64,000 nucleotides of DNA from Aculops lycopersici (taxonomy: Eukaryota; Arthropoda; Arachnida; Trombidiformes; Eriophyidae). The position numbers and the translations under genes are program-made. The notes beneath the pieces are model-generated. The model searched no databases. It had not been told where the DNA came from and saw nothing but the letters and a program-made list of their open reading frames with translations. This document shows positions 1-7,887 of the stretch, piece after piece (positions within the stretch are counted from its first letter, which is position 1; every line of letters starts with the position of its first letter). The stretch spans positions 8,790,130 through 8,854,129 of the forward strand of contig WNKI01000001.1 of assembly GCA_015350385.1 (NCBI GenBank), given 5' to 3'.

Positions 1-1
1 G

Positions 2-871
2 AATGCAAAATTTGTCGACATTCTTCACACAAACGCGGGAAATCTTGCAAGCGGAGCCCTTGGGTTATCGAAGTCAATTGGTCACATTGACTACTATCCA
101 AATGGAGGTATCACTCAGCTAGGCTGTCGACTAGAGCATTATTTGTTCAAGAATCCGATAGATTTGATTGCCTGTGCCCACGGGCGATCTTACGTCTATT
201 TTATCGAGTTACTCAAGGTTGCCACAGTCAATGGTGGAGACTTGACCAAAATGCCGAGAGCTTACTCCTTTGTTAGTAACGGCGATAACGGAAACTCTAG
301 TTCGGTCATGCCAGAAATCGCCGCCCTGAAGGGACTGAACCCGTCACCTCCAGTCGAGGCAACAGGTGGCCAAGAAAACACAAAAGTTAGAGCAATGGAG
401 TTCCATTTGATGCATCCAAAGGTTGAGCAAAACGATATGGGTAACTACCTGTTTGCCACTCTGTCTAAAGCTCCCTTCCTGTCAATCAACAAGCAGTGTT
501 TGTTGAGAATCAAACCTGCACCTTTGGATCCGGAGAGGGCGAAGAAAAAGTTTACCTTAAGAGCTAGAATTGACGAGTCAATTTCGGTCGTCGATCTGGA
601 CTTTGATGAGGTTCCAAGCCAAACAATCAGTCTACTCTTTGCTATGCCTAAAGATATTAGTTTGTTACGTAAGAGTGGTGACGAGGATGTTAGCTCGTTA
701 GAATTACAGTGGCGCTTAGATAATCAGGAGCGCCTCTTTCTGGCGTACCAAAAACAAAAGGATATCTTAGTACTCGAGAGCGTCGAGGTCCAGTGTCTCG
801 ACGAGGGGCGCGAGGCTACGATGCATATCGACCCAGCCCCAATGATCAGCGACTTTTGGTACCGATTTTAG
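2..871 (+). CDS. Pancreatic-type lipase A', 3' part only (cut by window edge)
   Basis: The reading frame is open from base 2 and matches the C-terminal half of the intact lipase at 1910-3964; base 1 corresponds to 3043. It keeps the catalytic His context (CAHGR, near base 180) and the PLAT-like C-terminal region. The catalytic Ser and Asp would lie outside the window. A one-base indel just before the end (TGG TAC CGA TTT TAG against TGG TAC AAT TTT AGT) stops this copy 16 residues earlier than its sister. Identity is patchy: about 213-540 is nearly identical to the sister, while 141-212 and 560-770 differ strongly. It may still encode a working secreted lipase; this cannot be judged without the 5' half. 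Confidence 0.8.
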   Translation, partial: NAKFVDILHTNAGNLASGALGLSKSIGHIDYYPNGGITQLGCRLEHYLFKNPIDLIACAHGRSYVYFIELLKVATVNGGDLTKMPRAYSFVSNGDNGNSSSVMPEIAALKGLNPSPPVEATGGQENTKVRAMEFHLMHPKVEQNDMGNYLFATLSKAPFLSINKQCLLRIKPAPLDPERAKKKFTLRARIDESISVVDLDFDEVPSQTISLLFAMPKDISLLRKSGDEDVSSLELQWRLDNQERLFLAYQKQKDILVLESVEVQCLDEGREATMHIDPAPMISDFWYRF

Positions 872-1192
872 TTCCGGCACCAACACGCCGCCAGTTCAGT
901 CGCCAGGTGAGGAAGAGTGAGAGAGCAACGTGGATGGCGTCACTGACGAGGATGACGCCAAGAACCTCGATGACGGCGAGGCGTATTAAAGTTCGAGCCG
1001 CTTTTAGTTTCAGATAAACTTCCCCCGTCTCATCGCTCGGTCTAAATCGAAAAAAGTCGCCCCTCTCCGCATTGTTCCAACATGTGGCGATGTTTATCTG
1101 ATACGATACGATTCTATATGCTAGACTCTTTCTTCTCACAATGGTGCTTCTGATTCTATCCATTTCCATTCGCGTTCATTTCAATCGTTTCA
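872..1192. repeat. Duplicated 3' flank of lipase A'
   Basis: This stretch aligns with the 3' flank of the intact lipase A (about 3915-4200), including the bases that still code there and a shared run near GTTCGAGCCGCTTTTAGTTT. It shows that the duplication included downstream DNA as well as the gene. No separate gene is seen. Confidence 0.7.
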
Positions 1193-1602
1193 TGGGATTG
1201 CAAACGGGGCTCGCCGTTAGGTTGCATAGGTTTCATAAGATCACCGGCTATGTGCTGACCGATGAGAAGTTGCCCAAACATTACCCCACAAAACACGGCG
1301 GCTTACTCAACCTCAGGGAAATGGATGAGAAAAAGATCACCGATCCCTACCATTGCTCGGCGCTCTTTGGATATCTTGACGAGTTACCTGGAATCCCTTA
1401 TTTCATCAAAGATTTCAAGTTTAAACTAGCGTTCACAACATTGAGAATGGTGAAGCCTCTTTGTCATGTCGGGGGTCGGGTTTAGCCAGAGTCCAGTACC
1501 TACATATTGGGTTGAGAGATACCAAATCCCATTTGTAGTCGTTGCAGGTCGCACAAGTTTTTCAGGGAACTACTGAGAATGGCCATTAATAAGCGAGACC
1601 GA
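1193..1602 (+). pseudogene. Collapsed pseudogene B' of the lipase at 4853-6898
   Basis: Bases 1195-1437 match 4910-5152 of lipase B almost perfectly. The sequence then jumps to the equivalent of about 5847 and continues to about 6016. About 0.7 kb holding the catalytic Ser and Asp is therefore deleted, with a further small deletion inside the remainder. The signal-peptide start and the promoter of lipase B are also missing: the preceding bases align with the flank of lipase A up to about 4200, so 4205-4910 was lost as well. A short frame (1141-1485) stays open but has no signal peptide and ends at the scar. Only the N-terminal propeptide-like part and the catalytic-His region are left. Non-functional as a lipase. 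Confidence 0.8.
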
Positions 1603-1909
1603 ACCGTTACACACCTGTTGTTGCGCTCATGGTTCCGCTCATGTTTCAATTTACAACGGTTTTCCGCTGATAACTTATCTAAAGTATCGCCTCCGAATGA
1701 AATATGTCCTTCTGATCCCCTGTACTTCTTTTTTACACTACTACCGAAGGTCCTACAATCTCGTCGAGAAGCTGGTTTTTCAAATCATGTTCGAAAAAAC
1801 AGGATTCAGAGCCAACTCATACTAAGTGTGAAAATCAATAATCTACAGTGAAACCAAAACTTCAGCTAAACTATTGAAGATCAACTGAAATGCTGATCTT
1901 GTTTTAATC
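1603..1909. other. Spacer between lipase B' remnant and lipase A
   Basis: No similarity to lipase B continues past about 1602. The stretch presumably holds the promoter of the intact lipase A, but no clear TATA box was recognised. Confidence 0.3.
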
Positions 1910-3964
1910 ATGACAAAATTCACAGTCAAACAAAACCACCTCCACCACCAATCGAGCATTGGACAAGTTGTAACATTATCCCTGGCGCTGAGCATTCATT
2001 GCTGTTATGGATTAGATTTGTCGCGAGGCACTAAGATGCCACGAGATTTAACCACATTGCTTATGCCAAAGACTAACACTGACGAGTGGTTTCGTGTAGG
2101 TAATTTTAGAACACCTTTTGATGGTTCAGAAAAGTATGTGCCGCCGCTAGATCCCTTGGTGCAAACTTCCGTTGAAGCAATCCAACAAACAAGTACAAAT
2201 GGCCCACAGGTACTTCCGTCGCCAGAGGAGAGGATAAAACAAGCAGCTGAGAGTCATGAAAATAATTTGTTCATGAACATTGGCGATGCGATTGTTAGTC
2301 GCCTTGACTTGCCCACAAAATATGTAGCTCCAGTCATAGAAGACGGAGTTTGTTTTGGTTCTATTGGTTGCATAAAGGAGCTTCCTAATATACCGAACTT
2401 TATGAAGAAACCAGAGTTTGAAACCCATTTTGCTTTGTACACACCAAATGGTCCAGAAACCGGACACAAGTTGCCATTTGTAAACCTGTTGCATTATCAG
2501 CTCATGGAGCCAGAGTTTGCTGATGCGCAACAAACGGGGGATGCCAAACCAACTAGAGTTACAGCCGAGAGTTGGAAATCCGAGTCGGCCAAACTGACGC
2601 CAGCTAGCTTGTATCCATTCGAAATGAGCACAATCGCGCAGTCAGGTTTTGATAGCTCGCTAAATACCAGGATTTTAATTGGTGGTTATCTTTCACAGGA
2701 AAATCATGAGTGGATTCTGGAGGTTATCGAGGCTTGGCGCGAGCTGGAGCCCAAGAGTAATATTATAAAAGTTAGCTGGCACAAATTGAATGGTGGAATC
2801 TATCAATCGGCTGCCTACAATTCTCGAATTGTTGCTCGTCAATTGGTTATTCTACTCCACTATTTGGACCAATATTTCAACATTGATCTGGACAAATTTC
2901 ACGTAGTTGGACACTCGCTCGGTGCTCATATTGCTGGTTGTGTTGGATCGGAAATGGGAGGAAAGATAGCTAGAATTACGGGTCTTGACCCGGCGGGTCC
3001 CATTTTCGATAGCCTGAGTCCCGAGTTCAGATTGGACAAGTCGAATGCAAAATTTGTCGACATTCTTCACACAAACGCGGGAAATCTTGCAAGCGGAGCC
3101 CTTGGGTTATCGAAGTCAATTGGTCACATTGACTACTATCCAAATGGAGGCATCACTCAGCTAGGCTGTCGACTGGAGGATAATTTGTTCAGAAATCCGC
3201 TGAAAATCTTTGCCTGTGCCCATAGGCGAGCTCACATTTATTTTGTCGAGTTAATTAAGGTTGCCACAGTCAATGGTGGAGACTTGACCAAAATGCCGAG
3301 AGCTTATTCCTTTGTTAGTAACGGCGATAACGGAAACTCTAGTTCGGTCATGCCAGAAATCGCCGCCCTGAAGGGACTGAACCCGTCACCTCCAGTCGAG
3401 GCAACAGGTGGCCAAGAAAACACAAAAGTTAGAGCAATGGAGTTCCATTTGATGCATCCAAAGGTTGAGCAAAACGATATGGGTAACTACCTGTTTGCCA
3501 CTCTGTCTAAAGCTCCTTTCCTGTCAATCAACAAGCAGTGTTTGTTGAGAATCAAACCTGCACCTTTGGAGCCGGAGAAGGCGAAGAAAAAGATCACGTT
3601 GAGAGCTAAAATTTGTAAGAACACTACAGTAGTCGATGTAGATTTTGATGAGATTCCAACTCAAACCATCAGTCTACTCTTTGCCATGCCCCAAGAAATT
3701 AGTTTGTTGCCAAAGGGGGGTGATGGGGACGTTAGCCCGTTCAATTTGTTGTGGCGCTCCGGAACTCGGGAGCGCTTCGTCCGGATTCATCACCAACAAC
3801 AACAGGATATATTAGTCCTTGAGAGCGTCGAGGTCCAGTGTCTCGACGAGGGGCGCGAGGCTGCGATGCAGATAGGCGCAATCCAAATGATGGGTAACAT
3901 GTGGTACAATTTTAGTTCCGGCACCAACACGCCGCAAGTTCAGTCGCCAGGCGAGGAAGAGTAA
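1910..3964 (+). CDS. Secreted pancreatic-type lipase A
   Basis: A single-exon gene of 684 residues. A hydrophobic segment ending near CCYG (about residues 20-35) suits a signal peptide. A CFGSIGC motif at about 148-154 resembles the N-terminal Cys motif of animal pancreatic lipases. The catalytic triad of the alpha/beta-hydrolase fold is visible: Ser336 in GHSLG, Asp360 in GLDPAG and His438 in CAHRR. The C-terminal third corresponds to the PLAT-like region. Members of this family hydrolyse acylglycerols or phospholipids outside the cell, typically in the gut; the substrate cannot be read from sequence. It is longer than typical family members (450-540 residues) owing to the N-terminal extension. 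It lies tandem to lipase B and is the intact sister of A' at the window edge. An AATAAA lies at 4241-4246. Confidence 0.9.
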   Translation: MTKFTVKQNHLHHQSSIGQVVTLSLALSIHCCYGLDLSRGTKMPRDLTTLLMPKTNTDEWFRVGNFRTPFDGSEKYVPPLDPLVQTSVEAIQQTSTNGPQVLPSPEERIKQAAESHENNLFMNIGDAIVSRLDLPTKYVAPVIEDGVCFGSIGCIKELPNIPNFMKKPEFETHFALYTPNGPETGHKLPFVNLLHYQLMEPEFADAQQTGDAKPTRVTAESWKSESAKLTPASLYPFEMSTIAQSGFDSSLNTRILIGGYLSQENHEWILEVIEAWRELEPKSNIIKVSWHKLNGGIYQSAAYNSRIVARQLVILLHYLDQYFNIDLDKFHVVGHSLGAHIAGCVGSEMGGKIARITGLDPAGPIFDSLSPEFRLDKSNAKFVDILHTNAGNLASGALGLSKSIGHIDYYPNGGITQLGCRLEDNLFRNPLKIFACAHRRAHIYFVELIKVATVNGGDLTKMPRAYSFVSNGDNGNSSSVMPEIAALKGLNPSPPVEATGGQENTKVRAMEFHLMHPKVEQNDMGNYLFATLSKAPFLSINKQCLLRIKPAPLEPEKAKKKITLRAKICKNTTVVDVDFDEIPTQTISLLFAMPQEISLLPKGGDGDVSPFNLLWRSGTRERFVRIHHQQQQDILVLESVEVQCLDEGREAAMQIGAIQMMGNMWYNFSSGTNTPQVQSPGEEE

Positions 3965-4852
3965 GAGAACAACGTGGATGGCGTCATTGACTATGATGAC
4001 GCCAAGAACCTCTTTGACGACGAGGCGTATCAAAGTTCGAGCCGCTTTTAGTTTCAGATAAACTTCTCCCCTCTCAACGCTCGGTCTAAACGAAAAAAGT
4101 AGCCCTCTCCTCAGTGTTCCGACAGGTAGCGGTGTTGATCCGACATGATTCTTTATGCATGACTTGACTCACACTAGCTCTGACTATGATTCCATCCATT
4201 CACAATAGCACCCTTGTCGAAATTCTAAAAGTTTAGATAAAATAAATCCCGATCGATATCGATTGGAAGTCGATAGATTTGACAAGCTAAAGTGGTCAAG
4301 ATTTCAAATGCGCAACTTTCTTTCCTGAATCTTTAACGAAAAAAACCTTTCACCTCCTGCTCTCGACACCCATTGGCAACATTGTATCATCGCTGGACAC
4401 GCTAACTGCTACGCTCCTCTAGACTACCGTCTAGACATTTCCCTCTGCTCTGCTCATGGCTCTCATCTCGCATTTTGCGCTTTTGGGGACCAATCATAGT
4501 TTTTGCAGCGCAAACTCTCGTTGCAAGCGTGACAATATCAACACTAACGCCTGTGCGTGCATTCCAAAAAGCCACTAGCTCAAATGGTGACAGCAACTGC
4601 CACAGGTGTCATCTATTTCAAGCGCAACCCTTGCTTTAACTTGAATTTTTAACGCTAGCGACGGTCCCTGTTAAGCGCTGCTCGTCTAACTCTCACTAAG
4701 AGGGCAAGTTTATCTCTGTGAAACGCTCGAGATCACTCGAGGGCTAGAGAAGTAGGAAAAAAACAATAACAAAGTAAAGTTTAGAAAGAGCGAGAGAATA
4801 GGCAGATTTAGAAGGTAGTTAATTGTAATTGAAATTAAAGTTAGAAATTAAA
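3965..4852. other. Intergenic spacer between lipases A and B
   Basis: The first part (to about 4200) is the duplicated 3' flank also seen after A'. An AATAAA at 4241-4246 is a candidate poly(A) signal for lipase A. The rest should contain the lipase B promoter; no convincing TATA box was found. The part from about 4205 on is absent from the B' copy. Confidence 0.4.
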
Positions 4853-6898
4853 ATGGTTGCGACAAACTTGCTCACTCTCAACTTTTGCCTCCTGGTGGCG
4901 ACTCAATTTGCATTGCAAACGGGGCTCGCCGTTAGGTTGCATAGGTTTCATAAGATCACCGGCTATGTGCTGACCGATGAGAAGTTGCCCAAGCATTACC
5001 CCACAAAACACGGCGGCCTACTCAACCTCAGGGAAATGGATGAGAAAAAGATCACCGATCCCTACCATTGCTCGGCGCTCTTTGGATATCTTGACGAGTT
5101 ACCCGGAATCCCTTATTTCTTCAAAGATGCTAGGTTTAAATCCGCGTTCACAGTCTACACTCCCTACACTCCAAAGGATGGGTTGCGGATTGGAATGCGC
5201 GAGACTAAGGTACTTCAGCTGCGACACGATGACGATGATGACTTTGATCTCGAGGAGTTTATCGAGTCTCAGGATCTGGATTCGCCCTACGTGGATCCAA
5301 GGCGCGCAAAGGAGGTGCTAAATGACAGGATAGTCAAGGAGGAGGATTTCCCCTTCGACCTTCACCGTTTGCAGCGGACTAGATTTGATCCAACCCAAGT
5401 GACTCGCGTAGTGATTCCAGGTTACCGGTCGACCGAGGACGCCGATTGGATGAATGAGATTGTGGACTTGTGGCGAGAGTTGGATCCCAAGTCAAATATA
5501 ATCAAATTTTCCTGGGACAAGGGAAATCATGATCTCTTTTATCTATCGGCTGCCTACAACTCGCGTTTAGCCGGCCGACACCTGTCTGTGTTCATCTATT
5601 ACCTGGATCAATTGTTTGGCATCGACAAGAACAAGTTCCATTTGGTTGGTCACTCGTTGGGCGCCCAAATTGCTGCCGTTGTGGGCGGCGACAATGGCGG
5701 TAAAATGGCTCGCATCACGGGTCTCGATCCGGCGGGTCCCATTTTCCAGAATGTACCCGCTCGGCATAGGCTCGATCCAAGTGACGCAAAATTTGTCGAC
5801 GTTATCCATACAAACGCCGGACTGTCGTTTAGAAAAGGATCCTTGGGAATAGAGGAGCCTGTTGGTCATGTTGACATTTATGTAAACGGAGGTTGGGTTC
5901 AGCCAGGGTGCAGTACCTACATATTTGGTCGAGAGATACCAAATCCCATTTGTAGTCATTGCAGGTCGCACGAGTTCTTCAGGGAACTACTGAGAATGGC
6001 CATTGATAAGCGAGACAATAAGGCTCTCGGCGAGAATCGCCAATGGCCAAAGGCCTATTTGATTGACCGACAGGATGGCGAAATTTTGAGGAAGTCATTG
6101 AGGCAACCGAATGTACTGGCGCTCAGGTATGAGGATGTGCCAAACTATTTGGTGCCCGCCAAGTACCCGCCCCTCAAGTTTGACTTGGACCCCATTGAGC
6201 TGCACCCGAGCTTTCCGAAGGGAAAGCACGGTTTGTATGTCTTCGGAACACGTAGTTTGGCGCCCTACTTTGCCTCCTCGAATCAATATGTGTTTAACTT
6301 GCGCACCACAAAGGTTTACGGGCGTCGGGTTAAGATGGTGGTTGCCGCAAGGGGCGTAATCCTCTTTGAGCGACTCATCACTCTGTCGGGCTCGCAATCA
6401 ATTGTGTTTGTTCCGAACGATGAATCAATAATGAAAGAATTGTTTACCCCGCAAGAGGGAAACCGAGCGACTCCACTAAGTTTCTGGTGGTGGGCAGTGG
6501 ACATGAACATTTTCCCAATGTTTTGGCTTGGTTTTGAGAGCATTGAAATTCGGGCTCTCGAGAGGGATTTGGATGGACGCAAACTTCCGGTCTTGACCTA
6601 CGACTCGGCCATGGTGACTCCAAAGACGAACCGCAAAAGGAACCCTAAAAAACAGACAGCCAAAACCACAAATAAATTAAACCCCGACCATCCGGTCACA
6701 AAGGACAAAAAGGTTAATTTGGCGAATGAGCAGGAGTCAAAAATTGAAGTTACAACTGAAGCGCCTCGCTCGATAGCCAAAGCAATCCCTGGATTCCAAA
6801 AGGATTATGTGCCGGCCAAGGATTCTGTTCTCGGTCCAGTGGTTTGGACTTTCGAAAGAACCTGGTACTATCTAAATGGTCGCATAACAACAAATTAG
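4853..6898 (+). CDS. Secreted pancreatic-type lipase B
   Basis: A single-exon gene of 681 residues. The ATG at 4853 is chosen because it is followed at once by a signal peptide (hydrophobic core about residues 5-20, likely cleaved near QTGLA). The triad is complete: Ser268 in GHSLG, Asp292 in GLDPAG and His369 in CSHCR. An acidic stretch (DDDDDFDLEE, about residue 130) and a long basic, Thr/Lys-rich C-terminal tail (NRKRNPKKQ and onward) are not typical of pancreatic lipases. It shares the WREL.PKSNIIK and GLDPAGPIF blocks with lipase A but is clearly a distinct paralogue. Its remnant copy B' lies at 1193-1602. Secreted acylglycerol or phospholipid hydrolase is the family-based call; substrate unknown. 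Confidence 0.9.
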   Translation: MVATNLLTLNFCLLVATQFALQTGLAVRLHRFHKITGYVLTDEKLPKHYPTKHGGLLNLREMDEKKITDPYHCSALFGYLDELPGIPYFFKDARFKSAFTVYTPYTPKDGLRIGMRETKVLQLRHDDDDDFDLEEFIESQDLDSPYVDPRRAKEVLNDRIVKEEDFPFDLHRLQRTRFDPTQVTRVVIPGYRSTEDADWMNEIVDLWRELDPKSNIIKFSWDKGNHDLFYLSAAYNSRLAGRHLSVFIYYLDQLFGIDKNKFHLVGHSLGAQIAAVVGGDNGGKMARITGLDPAGPIFQNVPARHRLDPSDAKFVDVIHTNAGLSFRKGSLGIEEPVGHVDIYVNGGWVQPGCSTYIFGREIPNPICSHCRSHEFFRELLRMAIDKRDNKALGENRQWPKAYLIDRQDGEILRKSLRQPNVLALRYEDVPNYLVPAKYPPLKFDLDPIELHPSFPKGKHGLYVFGTRSLAPYFASSNQYVFNLRTTKVYGRRVKMVVAARGVILFERLITLSGSQSIVFVPNDESIMKELFTPQEGNRATPLSFWWWAVDMNIFPMFWLGFESIEIRALERDLDGRKLPVLTYDSAMVTPKTNRKRNPKKQTAKTTNKLNPDHPVTKDKKVNLANEQESKIEVTTEAPRSIAKAIPGFQKDYVPAKDSVLGPVVWTFERTWYYLNGRITTN

Positions 6899-6972
6899 AA
6901 TACTATAACTTCATACATTATCACAGTTAAATGGTTGTGTGACAACAACATTAACAACAATCTCTGAAGCCA

Positions 6973-7149
6973 ATGAAACGTGGACGTAAGATCGGGATAT
7001 ATCGATCTAGAGGTCGAGCTGAATCAAACGCACCAGTTTCTACCCAGATCCGAATGGGCACTTTCCTTGTTAGTGAGACACTAAACGACGATGACAGCGA
7101 CAACGAAAAAGACATCGACAACGAGACAAATATGCAAGATGACGTGTAA
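6973..7149 (+). CDS. Small ORF or first exon, 58 residues, unknown
   Basis: An ATG directly after an upstream in-frame stop opens a 58-codon frame. It is basic at the start (MKRGRKIGIYRSRGR) and strongly acidic at the end (DDDSDNEKDIDNE). A good splice donor (GTAAGT) begins at 7146, just before the stop, so this could be a first exon ending at 7145. No partner exon could be fixed: the next lipase-like exon (7634) is in the wrong phase for a direct join. Not recognised as any family; could be chance. Confidence 0.25.
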   Translation: MKRGRKIGIYRSRGRAESNAPVSTQIRMGTFLVSETLNDDDSDNEKDIDNETNMQDDV

Positions 7150-7633
7150 GTTTTCCTCTCATTTTTTACTCTGTCGTTTTTGTTGCTCCTGTTGATGTTT
7201 TAGCTCACTCTATCTACTTTACCCTTTTCTTTCTTGAACTTTTACTGCTCATTTCGCCCGAAAGTGGCATTGCAACAGACTCTTCTGTCTGTCGGCGATG
7301 TAGAGGCAAGTCTAAAGTCTAGCGCCTGGAAATCATTAGCATCAGCAGCGGCAGTGGGTTCAACGAGGGTCAAAAATAGACTAGCTCGCCGGTAGTAGTG
7401 TTGGCGGTTTGAGGAAGTTTGTCGTTGCGTTTCAACGGGGGCCAAAAGGGGAACATTATTGCCACTTGGGGCGAATCTTGAACTAGAACAGCCGACCGTT
7501 CTATGTTTCTGGTCCGGGCAAATTTCGGGACACGATTTCTAGCGGGCGTGTCGGGATATCTGAAAAATATCTCACAAAATTGAAGCGGATTTCCCAAAAA
7601 CAAGAGGTGAGTTTACATTATATTACAAACAGT
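7150..7633. other. Spacer or possible intron
   Basis: Pyrimidine-rich tracts follow a GTAAGT donor at 7146. A GTGAGT (from 7608) and an ACAG (ending at 7633) lie immediately before the lipase-like fragment. No coding stretch is recognised. Confidence 0.25.
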
Positions 7634-7887
7634 ACGTTATAACTATGATGTGAAGACAGACGAACCATTGGACAGGGATGTTGCAATTTCGGCTCGTCCG
7701 GATGGCGTTCCAAATTTCTTCAAGCAACCGGTTGAATTTCATCGCAAGCGAGCCTCGCTAATGTTCGTTTTGGACGGAAACAGTCCATTGAAGGATATGT
7801 TTGATGAAAAATATAATGTAAAATTCCAACGAAATCTCCTCATCTTTCAGAGCATCGAAATTACAGCCTTAAAACCTGGAGACTAGG
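7634..7887 (+). pseudogene. C-terminal fragment of a third lipase paralogue
   Basis: After an ACAG acceptor-like site, a frame runs to a stop at 7885-7887. Its end (QSIEITAL) resembles the C-termini of lipase B (ESIEIRAL) and lipase A (ESVEVQCL), and an upstream block (ASLMFVLDGNSPLKD) resembles ISLLFAMP of lipase A. No catalytic domain is present upstream. It is best read as the last exon or a relic of a further array member; a spliced gene with unrecognised exons is possible but not supported. Confidence 0.45.

Noticed and set aside
1579..1851. Plus-strand frame of 90 residues after the B' remnant
   Set aside because: Its first codons are the last bit of lipase-B homology; the rest shows no similarity to lipases or anything else.
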